Part shown: positions 44,220 to 54,479 of the stretch, piece by piece
How positions within the stretch are numbered: position 1 is the stretch's first letter
How the letters are laid out: each line of letters starts with the position of its first letter
NCBI GenBank assembly: GCA_037783545.1
Contig: JBBELK010000518.1
Span: forward strand, 558,001-622,000
Length of the DNA stretch: 64,000 bases
Reading direction: 5' to 3'
Source of the DNA: Henricia sp. BOLD:AAB3569
Taxonomy: Eukaryota > Echinodermata > Asteroidea > Spinulosida > Echinasteridae
Translations under genes and position numbers: made by a program
The notes under the pieces: model-generated
What the model was told of the DNA's origin: nothing
The model's input: the letters and a program-made list of their open reading frames with translations, nothing else
Databases searched by the model: none

Positions 44220-45370
44220 TTTGCTATCTATATAGCCCTTTGCACTGGCAGCCATGCCAGGAGTCATTTAAATGATTTGACAGTACATCCACATGGTAAC
44301 TACCCTCTCTTATGGCTACTGGCGCAAAGGGTCTATATTAGTGCAAGCCATGTACTTTGCAAGAATAGCGTAATTTCCAGACTATTGCAATCATTTGTTT
44401 CAGTTATCAGCTCGAGCTCATTTTTTTTGTAAATTTTCTGTCATTTTTACCATTTGCATTCTATTTATAATCATCCGCTATAAACACTACAAAGAATATC
44501 AACTATGTGATTGCTCACTGAACTTGATCTTATTTATTACATTATAAACTATGTAAATAAGAATACAATCAATTTATATAAAACATGCATCGTCATCACA
44601 TTCTCCATTTAAATGTCGGTAATATTTTGTTGGTACATGTGAATGAATTTGTTTTTTTACTTAGGATACCTTTATTTGATCCTTTTCAAGGCAATTTTAT
44701 TTAGAAAACTTATGTAGTTCTTATTGAAATGATTTGACATTAAATCATTCCACAAAGTGCCTACTCGTGCCTGACGCATGGTGACATTGTGACTATTCCC
44801 TTTTATAACTGCTGGTGCAAAGGATCTATAATTAGTGCAAACATGTACAGTTGTGTATGTTGCAAGATTAGGATTTTTTGTTCATACAGTATTGCAACAA
44901 TTTTTAAATTCAATTATCACTTCAGCCTTATTTCTTTTGTCAATTTCATGTTTTTATACCATAACTTGCATGCCATTCATCTGCTATAAACACTGCAATA
45001 AATATCGACTATATCAGGGCTCGAATTTCATGAACAAATCTGCTAGACCACAGGGTTAGTAGCTCAAATCATTTACTGGACCAACGCTATTTTTACAAGA
45101 CCAAAGCCACAAGGAACGTGGATTTACTGTTCGTTAGTTTCAAAATGCACCGGACCACTGGTCTAGTACAGTGGAGAAAGCACTAGACCGAGGCTTAAAT
45201 TACTGGCCTCGGTCCACTGGTCCAGTGGGTAATTCGAACCCTGTATATGATTGCCCACTCAACTTGATCTTACTTATTGAAAGTATAAACTATATAAATA
45301 AGAATGCAATCAATTTATATAAAACATGCATCGTCATCACATTCATCATCTAAAAGTCAGTAATATTTTG
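44220..45370. repeat. Old tandem duplication of about 0.4-0.6 kb
   Basis: The end of unit 1 (44480-44640) and of unit 2 (44975-45375) share GCTATAAACACT.CAA, AACTTGATCTTA, ATCAATTTATATAAAAC and ATGCATCGTCATCACATTC. Unit 2 is longer because another element was inserted in it at 45015. Confidence 0.75.
45015..45243. mobile_element. 229-bp inverted-repeat element with target-site duplication
   Basis: Ends CAGGGCTCGAATT and AATTCGAACCCTG are inverted; TATAT flanks it on both sides (45010-45014 and 45244-45248). The tandem partner copy shows the empty site (AACTATGTGATTGC at about 44499), which fixes the boundaries exactly. The interior holds ACCACTGGTCTAG-type palindromic words. No coding capacity. 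Confidence 0.85.
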
Positions 45371-46246
45371 TTTATACTTGTTTATAAATAACTATATCGT
45401 TGTACAACCACGATGTCTCCATTAACCCTAACACTCCTCAATGCTCCAAATCAATATGATTTTACACACACCCGAGGCTGGGAGTTAGGGTTAAAACAAG
45501 TTGAATTTGTGTTGTAGTGTTGCCCTATCTCAGTATTTGAGCCCATGCACTTTTACCTGTATTTATATTTATTTTTAAATATTATTTTCGAAGAACAAAT
45601 TTAACAACTGAAAAACTTATCCGTAACTGATTTCATATTTTGTCTAATTTGATTTATTGTAAATTTCTTGGCAGTAGGTTAACATAACCATCATAAAGGC
45701 AACATATTTTTGTGCATCACTTATGAAAGTTTGATCTGGTTGAAACTGCCTGTAGTATGTTAATAAAAAAAATGTACTTTAATCTGGTGTTAATATTTAT
45801 TTAGCAGGTAATCTTTAAAACCGGAAATTGGAATGTAATCGACTTTTCACAAGATCGAGGAAGAAAAAGTGACCCATCTGTCCATCGGCAGTGTTGAAGC
45901 TTATGGAGGAGGAAACTTCCTCCATGATTGAAGACAGTATCCCACTCACTATCACTATCTACTATCAGGCAATCTGGGAAGGTCGGTCACATCCACATTA
46001 TAGGCCTACACATGGCTGTTCATGGGTCATACTGAAGATGGTCCCTTAAGGCTTAGTAGCTCTATAGTATCGATATAAGGCAGACTCGGAGGGTCAGTCA
46101 CAGACACATTACTCGAACATGGCTGTCTATGGGTGGTATTAAAGATGGTCCCCAGCTAAATTTAATAAAATCAAAGTTTGTCGTTGGTAAATTCACGACA
46201 CTTGGTCAGCGTATTAAACGCACTAAATTTCGACTTTCGTACGAGA

Positions 46247-46387
46247 CCAGAGGGCGACATTCATAGTTACGGTCATGTACGTTAATAGTGATAGAGCTAT
46301 ATGTGTACGTTACTTTCCAGTTTGGGCGGTGAAGACGAGTCAGGTACGTTTATACTTTACCGTAAAATATGAATGCCGCCCTCTGCC
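46247..46387. mobile_element. Small MITE carrying AGAGGGCG at both ends
   Basis: CCAGAGGGCGACATTCAT (46247-46264) is mirrored by ATGAATGCCGCCCTCTG (46369-46385). About 140 bp, lying immediately left of the repeat copy at 46425. Confidence 0.65.
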
Positions 46388-46424
46388 GGTCACGTACGGA
46401 TGTCGACATTGGCTGGCTTATGCA

Positions 46425-47662
46425 ATTTTGACTTGGCTAAACTTTGGCCCTCAATTGATCCAGGAAGGAAGGGTCAGATACAAATGCCTACATGAACAAA
46501 ATTGTAGGCCATGATCAGATGTATATGTCTGCGAAGTATGACGACCCTGGGTCACGTGGTTTTGGCAAGGGAAGCATTTTAAGTACTTTTCATGATAAAA
46601 ATCCACTTTTGTAGCATCATAAAATTATTATAATTATGTAATCAGTTATGTCATGGTAAAATTCTACATGGTGGTGGAAGTTTGTGATAGGGCCCATGCC
46701 TGTACCCAGTTTTATAACAATCAAGCATACTTTAATAGCTAATGTTGTTTCATAAGTACAAAAAAATACAAGAAAGGTGATTTTTGAATTGGCTGAACTT
46801 TGACCTTCGATTGACCCAGGAAGGAAGGGTCAGATGAAAATGCCTACAACATTGTAGCCCATGATCTGATATATATGTATGCCAAATATGAAGACCCTGG
46901 GTCATGTGGGTTCATACGGGGAAGCGTTTTACGAAATGCATATTTTGGTAATTTTCATGATAAAAATCCACTTTTGTGCCATTTTAAAATTATTATAATT
47001 ACGTAATTATTGACGTCATGGTAACGTTCTACATGGTGGTGGACGTTTGTGATGGGGCCCATGCCTGTACCTAGTTTTAAGAAAATCAAGCATGGTTGAA
47101 TAGCTAATATTGCTTCATAAGGACAAACAAATACAAAAAATGTGATTTTTTAATTGGCTGAACTTTGACCTTCGATTGACCCAGGAAGGAAGGGTCAGAT
47201 GAACATGCCTACACTAAGAACATTGAAGCTCATGATCTGATCTAAATGTTTGCTAAATATGAAAACCCTGGGTCATGTGGTTTGGGCAAGGGAACCATTT
47301 TAAAAAGTGCATATTTCGGCAATTTTCCGCTTTTTAGGCATTTTTAAAGTGTTATAATGACGTAACGGATGACGTCACAATGAAGCCATTCTTGGGTGCA
47401 CACCTCTTATACTATGTCTTTGATGTGACCAAGTTTGGTTAAGATCAATGTTTGGGAACAACCTGAAAAAGCGCCGACAACGCCTATGCGCTTTGTCTAT
47501 GGAAAACAAATCAGAAGAAGAAGAAGAAGAAGAAGAAGAAGAAATAAACGGAAAAAAAAAAATCAAAACGAAAACAAAGGCTTTTTCGTCCTAAACGAAA
47601 AAGCCAATAAAGAAATCGTACGAGAGTAATAGGTGATCGGGCTGTTGGCCCGATCACCTAAT
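46425..47662 (+). mobile_element. Second copy of the 27.5-28.6 kb repeat with hairpin terminus
   Basis: The sequence runs parallel to 27500-28611 in the same orientation (TTGACCCAGGAAGGAAGGG, GGGTCATGTGG, GCGCCGACAACGCC), but continues past the GAA-rich run (47515-47545) into two hairpins that the left copy lacks. Contains two TGACGTCA palindromes (47011, 47370). The last strong base pair is at 47659. Confidence 0.7.
47579..47659 (+). other. Twin hairpins at the element's right end
   Basis: Hairpin 1: GGCTTTTTCGT / ACGAAAAAGCC (47579-47605). Hairpin 2: AGGTGATCGGGC / GCCCGATCACCT (47631-47642 and 47648-47659) with a 5-nt loop, both perfect. The arm motif of hairpin 2 equals the word at 23461. 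A subterminal 3' hairpin is a feature of Helitron-class elements. Confidence 0.65.
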
Positions 47663-47789
47663 AATTGATCTGTGTTCGATCGTAACACAAGTATAATCGT
47701 GGATCAATAGGGGAAGACCAAACACGGAACAAAAATTGTTCAAAATCCTTGCAAGTCTATCCGTTGTTTAGGAGTCATATTGTAGGCCC

Positions 47790-48007
47790 CCTACATGGTG
47801 TTCAAGTCTCCTAGTACTAGATTAGCCTCCCGTTGATGACTGAGACACTCTTCCAAAGCATCGTAAAAGTTAGTTTGTTTCGGATGGCGATAGGAAATCA
47901 TACAAAGAATGGGTTTGCTTTTAGGCAACATCAGATCAGCAAAAACAACCTCTCGTTTCTCCTTCTGCAGATCTTGTCGGCGATTATAAGGTAAAGTTTT
48001 TCCGAAT
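47790..48007 (-). pseudogene. Endonuclease fragment of a retroelement
   Basis: On the minus strand about 70 codons read LPYNRRQDLQKEKREVVF, then KPILCMISYRHPKQTNF, YDALEECLSHQREANLV and LGDLNTM before a stop. The YRHP and GDLN motifs match the endonuclease/exonuclease/phosphatase fold used by non-LTR and related elements. Only a short piece survives. Confidence 0.6.
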
Positions 48008-48042
48008 ACATGCGAGCTGGAAAGTCATGATGGTCCGTGTAC

Positions 48043-48241
48043 GTCCGCCATAGCTGGGGGCGATATCCAGTGCCATGAACTGTGGGTTTTGTGTTGATGA
48101 TATGCTGTTACATTGTCACTTCGAAAAATTTTGTGCGTTTATTTGCTTGTGAAGCCTGTGTACGCGTTGTGCGCTGTTCGATTTAACAACAAGACAAAGC
48201 GCCCAGTCCATGGCAGTGGATGGCCCCCAGTAATGGCGGAC
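48043..48241. mobile_element. MITE of about 199 bp
   Basis: GTCCGCCATAGCTGGGGGC (48043-48061) is matched inverted by GCCCCCAGTAATGGCGGAC (48223-48241), with similarity going further inward (CAGTGCCATGAACTG against its complement). A related end (TCCGCCATAGCTGGGG) occurs alone at about 23700. Confidence 0.65.
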
Positions 48242-48496
48242 TTGCAGGGAAGGAGTCCTTAGCAACCGGATTCGTGTATACATATATGCGTGTCTGCAGG
48301 AACGCTCGCAAAGCTGCCATGCACACATGCAGCGAATGCACATCACTTGCTAGATCACCCCGAGTGCTCGAAGCGAACAGCGCACTGTACTGGCCAGAGC
48401 TCGCAGTGTCGAGTGTCATGCATCTGCAGATGCTCGAAACTACATACATATGTCGTCAGAAACAATTTGTACACACTCTACATAATATTATGGGTT

Positions 48497-48985
48497 CAGG
48501 TCAAGTCGACCGTTTGCCAACTCGACTCCTACCAACTCGACCGTCGTACCAACTCGACCGTCGCGCGCTCGACCGAAGGAGTCAACTCGACCCATAGAAA
48601 AAATACGGCTTATACAACTCTATGACTCGACCGTTGTACCAACTCGACTCCTACCAACTCGACCGTCGTACCAACTCGACTCCTACCAACTTGACCGTTG
48701 TAACGCGTTGTACGTTTAACTGCAGAAGTCAACTCGTCCGTTGTGTCCCACTAAACTACATGATGTAGTACATCATGGGGTGCAGGTCAAGTCGACCGTT
48801 TGCCAACTCGACCGTCGTACCAACTCGACCGTCGTACCAACTCGACCGTTGTACCAACTCGACCGTCGCGCGCTCGACCGAAGGAGTCAACTCGACCGTC
48901 GTACCAACTCGACTCCTACCAACTCGACCGTTGTACGTTTAACTGCAGAAGTCAACTCGTCCGTTGTGTCCCACTAAACTAGTAC
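48497..48985 (+). repeat. Two 17-bp minisatellite arrays in a 286-bp direct duplication
   Basis: Each array opens with CAGGTCAAGTCGACCG (48497 and 48783), continues with units of the type CAACTCGACCGTCGTAC, and closes with TTTAACTGCAGAAGTC and TGTCCCACTAAACTA. The unit is built on an ACTCGACC core; some units read ACTCGACTCCTACC. Confidence 0.85.
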
Positions 48986-49155
48986 ATCTTGTAGTAGATA
49001 GCCGTTTTTATCAATGTTACTTCTTAATTTATTTTAACATCATTAAATTATTACCACAGTTTAATTCATTTTCTCGTTCTATTTCAAAGTCAAACATGTG
49101 CCGGTTATGAGGGAAATAGGTCAAACGTGCCAATTTTTGTTATGTTCATAACAAA

Positions 49156-49320
49156 CGGTCGAGTTGGCCAACGGTCAAGTTGGTCAACGGTCGAGTTGAC
49201 TCGACCGTGAAGTCGAGTTGGTCAACGGTCGAGTTGGTACGACGGTCGAGTTGGTACGACGGTCGAGTTGGTACGACGGTCGAGTTGGTAGGAGTCGAGT
49301 TGGCAAACGGTCGACTTGAC
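49156..49320 (-). repeat. Inverted copy of the 17-bp minisatellite
   Basis: GGTCGAGTTGGTACGAC units, the reverse complement of the arrays at 48497-48985, ending in GGTCGACTTGAC. Confidence 0.85.
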
Positions 49321-49560
49321 TGTAAACCACATCCATAGCCGGCGTGAAATTAAGCATAATGTACATGCCTAATGTATAAAAAAAGGACAGCCACACGCAC
49401 TAGTCGCCGCCGCCGCCGCGGCGTGGGCGGGCCGGTGGTCAATGTATAGGCCTACGTACAAAATACCATCGATTATGGTTCTTAAAGAATAAGAAACTGT
49501 TACAATTTATGTTATTTCACGTGTGATTGAGGATGTGTAAAATAAAACCCTTTGTGCAGT

Positions 49561-49668
49561 TGGCCAACGGTCGAGTTGACTCGACTGTGAAGTCGAGTTG
49601 GTCAACGGTCGAGTTGGTACGACGGTCGAGTTGGTAGGAGTCGAGTTGGCAAACGGTCGAGTTGACTG
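49561..49668 (-). repeat. Second inverted copy of the 17-bp minisatellite
   Basis: Shorter array of the same GGTCGAGTTGG units, ending TTGACTGTAAACCA like the previous one. A CGCCGCCGCCGCCG run lies between them near 49405. Confidence 0.85.
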
Positions 49669-49772
49669 TAAACCATAATTATGTAGTCTTACTGCGCATG
49701 CGCAGTAGCGTGCTCCCTGCTGTTTTCAATTCAGCTGACCAATTAGCGCGCAGCATTCTGAACACATATTAT

Positions 49773-49961
49773 ACACATATGGACTGGCAATGAGGTCACT
49801 AGTGCACGTCTATGGGCCCCGAGGGACTGTGAGTGACCACAAGAGGGTCCTATTTCCCGAGGCCGAAGGCCGAGGGAAATGGGACCCTCTTGTGGTCACT
49901 CACAGTCACGAGGGGCACATAGACGTGCACTAGAGACCGAATTATGCCAGTCCGTATGTGT
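49773..49961. mobile_element. Palindromic element of about 189 bp
   Basis: ACACATATGGACTGGCA at the left pairs with TGCCAGTCCGTATGTGT at the right, and the arms stay complementary through GTGCACGTCTATG and GAGTGACCACAAGAGGG to a centre at about 49867. Confidence 0.8.
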
Positions 49962-49962
49962 T

Positions 49963-50238
49963 TTATAACACGCCTCAGGCAAAAATACACACATGTACAG
50001 GTGAAATTCAATTTAATACATTAACAAGCAACCTCCAGAGGGCGCAATAACCGGTCACTAGTTTTTGAGACTAGTGACCGGTCGGGAACACTAGCAGGGA
50101 ATCACGAGCGCGTGAAGTCTTAACGCGCGAGCGAAGTACACGCTGGCGCAAATTTCATGCACTAGCCTAAATTAGTGAACCTCACGTGACTGCGTTTCAG
50201 CCAGTCAGGATTGAGAATCAGAAAGAGGCGTGTTATAA
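49963..50238. mobile_element. Inverted-repeat element of 276 bp
   Basis: TTATAACACGCCTC (49963-49976) is inverted at 50225-50238. Inside is a further palindrome, ACCGGTCACTAGT / ACTAGTGACCGGT (about 50050-50083), and AGAGGGCGC at 50037-50045. It directly abuts the preceding palindrome, so the two may form one composite unit. Confidence 0.7.
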
Positions 50239-51115
50239 TCCCACTTATAGCCTTATTGTCGATAGCGTCACCACGCCATTCTTGCGTTTTGCTCTGATAA
50301 GTGCAAGTTGAAAAGTGCTTTAGCATGAATTTAGCTACCCGATTTTGCAGTACCAAACACTTAAATGTATTCATTTGTTAGAATTGCGCGTTTTTATGGC
50401 CATTTTGTTATTCTGTTTAGGCCAATTAGAGATGCTCCAGTCGCTCATATCTCCAGAAGTCAAGGTGCTGGTCTTATGGCGTGAACGGTAAGATTATTAT
50501 TCTTGCAATGTAAAAATCTGCAATGTATTTATTTTTAAAATTAATTTGTAAAACTAAGTGATTTATTTATTTTTGCAGATAATTGTTATTTTACTTATAC
50601 AGGAATTCCCAGACTAAGTGTATGAAGTTGTTTTAGTTAATTTCCATTCCTGTTAGCTTATTCTTTATATAAGTTCCATTCAGAACTAATTAACTAAAAA
50701 AGAGTTCTTATAGTTTATTGTTTCTTAGTTTATTTCTGAGGTTAGAGTTTATTTCTTTGATCTCATTTCAGTTTTCACGATGCTTCGGTGTTTTCGCTGG
50801 TCAATAAAAACTACTCCGAACATCAGTCGGGGAACTGCGTGCCAGCAAAAACGGGCGCTTATTTAGTGCGCAAAAAAATGGTTCCTGGAATATTAAATGT
50901 TCGTATGTGGAAACCAGTCTATTAGTATTATCCGCAGTTCGTGAACAGCGCCCCCTCTGGCTTTTGATTAGTGTACCGCCGCCATTTTTGAACTGAGTCT
51001 CGTAGGTGGTTTAGTCATAAGAAATGCGAGCTGCTGAATCCATCGGAAAACATCCGAGCTAGACGAATCTTCACAGTTTGAATTAAAGTCCAGAGTTCAT
51101 CCTCGATAGTATACG
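50239..51115 (+). other. Upstream region of gamma-tubulin
   Basis: AT-rich up to about 50760, then a more mixed stretch that should hold the promoter and 5' UTR of the gene starting at 51116. CTCF-like CCAGAGGGGGCGCT (inverse, 50948-50961) and the YY1-like GCCGCCATTTTTG lie here. A 68-nt segment at 50421-50488 has good-looking splice sites but no recognisable product. Confidence 0.4.
50978..50990 (-). promoter_or_regulatory. YY1-like motif before gamma-tubulin
   Basis: GCCGCCATTTTTG fits the YY1 consensus, often found close to the start site of animal housekeeping genes. It is about 125 bases before the ATG. Motif only. Confidence 0.3.
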
Positions 51116-51164
51116 ATGCCACGCGAAATCATTTCACTTCAACTCGGACAGTGTGGTAACCAAA
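51116..51164 (+). CDS. TUBG1: Gamma-tubulin exon 1
   Basis: Gamma-tubulin is the GTP-binding tubulin of gamma-tubulin ring complexes, which nucleate microtubules at centrosomes and basal bodies. ATG at 51116 starts MPREIISLQLGQCGNQ, the invariant N terminus including the GQCGNQ nucleotide-binding motif. Donor is A|GTGAGT at 51165, leaving one base of the Ile codon. Seven exons in this window (to 62384) give about residues 1-231 of roughly 455; the C-terminal half lies beyond the right edge. All junctions keep the frame and the protein is very close to the human sequence as recalled. The symbol is by homology; single-copy status is not known. Confidence 0.95.
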
Positions 51165-51228
51165 GTGAGTCCATTTTCGAAACAGTAAGCGAGCCAACTC
51201 GTACGCAAAGTACTTCCAAAGATTGTAG

Positions 51229-51382
51229 GTCAAGTCGCCCCCTGACCGACTCGCCCCCTGACCGACTCGCCCCCTGACCGACTCGCCCCCTGACCGACTC
51301 GCCCCCTGACCTAGTCGCCCCCTGACCTAGTCGCCCCCTTAGTAACCGAGTCGCCCCCTGACCAACTCGCCCCCGGCCCAAT
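51229..51382 (+). repeat. 16-bp minisatellite in gamma-tubulin intron 1
   Basis: Units CTGACCGACTCGCCCC and variants (CTGACCTAGTCGCCCC) begin after GTAGGTCAAGTCG, 64 bases past the exon 1 donor. The opening GGTCAAGTCG and the ACTCGNCC core match the 17-bp arrays at 48497 and 52163, so this appears to be a divergent member of the same family. Confidence 0.85.
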
Positions 51383-51481
51383 TGAAAAAAGTGGCCCGAA
51401 TGCGCAAAGTTTTCGTTTGCGCGCACGATTTCGCAGAAAGTTTGGTATTTTTTTCATATACATTGAACACGGATTTGGGTA

Positions 51482-51568
51482 AATTTATATATTGGAATCG
51501 ATAGCTTATTCAATTCTAAGATATTATATCTTAGAATTGAATAAGCTATCGATTCCAATATATAAATT
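51482..51568. repeat. Perfect 87-bp palindrome
   Basis: Arms 51482-51524 and 51526-51568 (43 bp each, from AATTTATATATTGG to CTAAGATAT) are exactly complementary with a single-base spacer. It would extrude as an almost loop-free cruciform. Confidence 0.85.
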
Positions 51569-51588
51569 ATATATCATATCAGTATATC

Positions 51589-51838
51589 ATATACTTCCCA
51601 CTGACACTTCCGTCGCAAATGTTGCATTTCTGAGATAAATAAATGATAAAATTACTGCATAAAGACTTAAAGTATGCACAAAATGACGCGGCGAGCGGTC
51701 TGTGCGTAAGCGCGACAACAGAGGGCGCTGCGCGAGAATGGTTATCTTGTGCACTAACTGAAGGCAATTTTTGAAGAAGAAAACGTGATTTTTCTACAGA
51801 AAAGCAACATTTGCGACAAAAGTGCAAGTGGGAAGTAT
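51589..51838. mobile_element. MITE of about 250 bp
   Basis: ATACTTCCCACTGACACTTC and GTCGCAAATGTTGC at the left are inverted at 51804-51838. Carries AGAGGGCGC at 51720-51728. Confidence 0.75.
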
Positions 51839-52162
51839 ATCTTAAAATTACATTATGTGTTGATTCCAGGAGGTAATTTCCTCAAAAATACCGAAAGTTT
51901 AAATAGTTTGCAGGTTGGCGCTAGGCGATTGTCGGCTACATTTTCCCCAAATAGGGGCTAGTAGCAAACGTTAAAAGACGAAGGTAAGGCCTAGGCCCTA
52001 GCTAAGATAATCTCAGCTTTTGCTTTATCATTTTTCATTGGGATGTGGTCTTTTCACCAGTAGAGCTGAGAAGGTTTAAGAACATAAACACGCTAGGGCC
52101 TATCGCAAAACGGGACAAAACAAATGTCATTTTCTCACCGTGACACACTAATTCCCGGGTGC

Positions 52163-52312
52163 AGGTCAAGTCGACCGTTTGCCAACTCGACTCGTCGTAC
52201 CAACTCGACCGTCGCGCGCTCGACCAAAGGAGTCAACTCGACCGTTGTACCAACTCGACTCCTACCAACTCGACCGTCGTACCAACTCGACTCCTACCAA
52301 CTCGACCGTTGT
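52163..52312 (+). repeat. 17-bp minisatellite in gamma-tubulin intron 1
   Basis: Opens with CAGGTCAAGTCGACCG and continues with ACTCGACCGTCGTACC-type units, as at 48497 and 48783, but lies inside the gene. Confidence 0.85.
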
Positions 52313-52814
52313 AACCGTTTGTCAGATTTGAGCAGTTTGAGACTCAGTATTGTCGTACGGACCTCAAGTAGGGCTGTGATTTGCGACTGTAATAAGTAAG
52401 ATTTAAAAAGCGAGCTATTTACAGCCCTATTTGTGGGGCTACTTACAGCCTAGCCGTTGATGTCTTGTCACTGTGTTGAACTACATGCATGAACTACACA
52501 TGTATGAAGCAACACATGCAATCCCGTCCAAAACTTAGCAGTCCTCGCCCAGGCCCAGGCCCCCGTCCAATGGCGTTTGTCATTTCGTGGTTTGTGGAAA
52601 ATTCAGTCAATCCTGGCCAAAACTATCCAGGCCCCCTGGCCACCAAGCTCCCTGTTCAATGTTGTTTCTCATCACGTGCTCTGCGTTTCACCTGTGGATT
52701 ACAACATTGATTTGGGGAATGGTGGAAGGTGGCCCAACCATTTTGGCCAGGATTGTAGACCCTGTGTAATAGTGTTTATAACGGGTCTACCAGAAACCTA
52801 CCGTAGCCCATTAA

Positions 52815-53340
52815 TTAGGGAATAAAAGTAGGTTTGGCCAAACTTAAACATACGTTTAAAACCAGCTGGGGGTCCTGGGCGCTGATAATGCCCGAGCCGG
52901 CAGTCGAGGGCATTATCAGGACCCCTAGCTGGTTTTAAACGGGTTGTTTAAGATTGGCGAAACCTACTTTTAATCCCGCTCATAAATACCTTTTCGTGTA
53001 AATCGGTAAAACTCAACAAAATTAGCTCGTCGTTTTGCCATGTTTCGCATTCACTTTCCTACAGCGTCAACACCGCGTTCATACAACTGCTACATGTGGC
53101 TGTACGTGAAGTTGTTTTTGTTTGATCACACGCATTACGCGTAATGCAGGTGTGTTGCGTGCACACGCACACGACCGGATATATAATAAGTGCACAATTT
53201 GCTTTCGGGCGCGTGCAGTTTCTGTGTTCATTTGCGTGTTCCGTATACGCGCTGACTAGGGCACAAACGCGGGCCAGCCAGCCGGGCATTATCACTGGTC
53301 ATTATCGCTAGTTTAAGACTGCCCACGTGACGTGCTCTCA
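52815..53340. mobile_element. Element related to 14495-15082, with inner palindrome
   Basis: 53100-53290 resembles 14605-14770 in inverse orientation (ACGCATTACGCGTAATGC, CACACGCACACG, TGCACAATTTGC words). At 52855-52945 an inner palindrome pairs GTTTAAAACCAGCTGGGG with CCCCTAGCTGGTTTTAAAC around a GGGCATTATCAG pair. Ends not fixed. Confidence 0.5.
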
Positions 53341-53441
53341 GCCAATAGGGATGAGTAAACTGTCAGTTATTTATGAATGCAGGTTAAACTACTACAGTAT
53401 AGCCTGTTAGGGTGTAATTTGACTATTTTCATTGTTGACAG

Positions 53442-53554
53442 TTGGTTTTGAGTTTTGGAAGCAGCTATGTTCTGAACATGGCATCAGTCCAGAGGGAATT
53501 CTTGAAGACTTTGCCACAAATGACACTGATCGCAAAGATGTCTTTTTTTACCAG
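53442..53554 (+). CDS. TUBG1: Gamma-tubulin exon 2
   Basis: After GTTGACAG the exon completes Ile and reads [18 protein letters not shown] and DRKDVFFYQ; donor GTAATA at 53555, phase 0. 113 nt. An AATAATAATAAT microsatellite follows the donor. Confidence 0.95.
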
Positions 53555-54272
53555 GTAATAATAATAATAATAATATCACTTAATGCTGCAAAGGGGCGAC
53601 CCACCGGTAAAACTTTGACAAACGACCACCGAAATTTCGGACACCAAATTTCTGTACCCGAAGCTTCCAAAAACGGTTCCATACCCGAGAGAGATGGTTC
53701 TATACCTAATAAAAATAGTTCTCGATTTTAAAAAGATGGTTTTTGACCTTAAAAAAATTGTTTTTGACCTCCAAAATATTGGGGCTACGCCAAATTGTCG
53801 CCCTAACCGACCGGGTCGCCCTAACGTGGCTGTCTACACAAAAAGTGTCACCCTATTGGATAAAATAGAGAAATAATGTATTTCGCATTTCACACACAGT
53901 CTCAATGTTCGTTAAATTATCATCCCTGGACAATGGGCTCAATATCATTCCTTAATCCTAAAGAGGATGGTGGCTATGCACAATTTATTGAAAGCAATGA
54001 CTGTTTTACAATTGTTTGGTAAGAATTGAGAAGTTGATCATTAATATGGTCTTGTGATATGATTTCTTTAAACATGTTAAAAAAAAAAGTGTTAAAAATT
54101 GAGGATCTTCTCAGAAATCACTTGATTAAATTGTTCAGCCTTTCTCATGTATTTTGTACACAAGTTTTGAGGACATGAGTAACTACATGTACTCAATTAT
54201 TTCTGTCACACATGGAGATAATGTCGTTTGTAACAGTTTTTCAATCCTGTAATCTGACTTTAATTCCAACAG

Positions 54273-54440
54273 GCAGACGATGAGCACTACATTCCCCGTG
54301 CTGTCTTGCTAGACTTGGAACCACGTGTGATCCACAGCATTCTCAACTCGGCCTATGCTAACCTCTTCAATCCTGAGAATATCTACTTGTCTAAGCATGG
54401 CGGTGGAGCTGGCAACAACTGGGCTGCGGGGTATGAACAT
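54273..54440 (+). CDS. TUBG1: Gamma-tubulin exon 3
   Basis: Acceptor AACAG, then [18 protein letters not shown] and [15 protein letters not shown]; donor GTAAGC at 54441. 168 nt, phase 0 at both ends. The GGGAGNNWA loop takes part in GTP binding in tubulins. Confidence 0.95.
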
Positions 54441-54479
54441 GTAAGCACAGATGCAAAAATGTTTGATTTAGGCGGCATT

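Noticed and set aside
48220-48982. Open frames of 60-125 codons with repeated Thr/Arg/Pro motifs
   Set aside because: They arise from a MITE arm and the 17-bp minisatellite; no domain.
50421-50488. Possible 68-nt exon with TTTAG acceptor and GTAAGA donor upstream of gamma-tubulin
   Set aside because: No recognisable product and no partner exon in phase; splice-like words of this quality occur by chance.
48497-52312. Regularly spaced repeats that might suggest a CRISPR-like array
   Set aside because: Units are contiguous with no unique spacers and the context is an animal genome.
53432-53731. 99-codon open frame continuing past gamma-tubulin exon 2
   Set aside because: Only its first part is the exon; after the GTAATA donor the frame is intron read-through.
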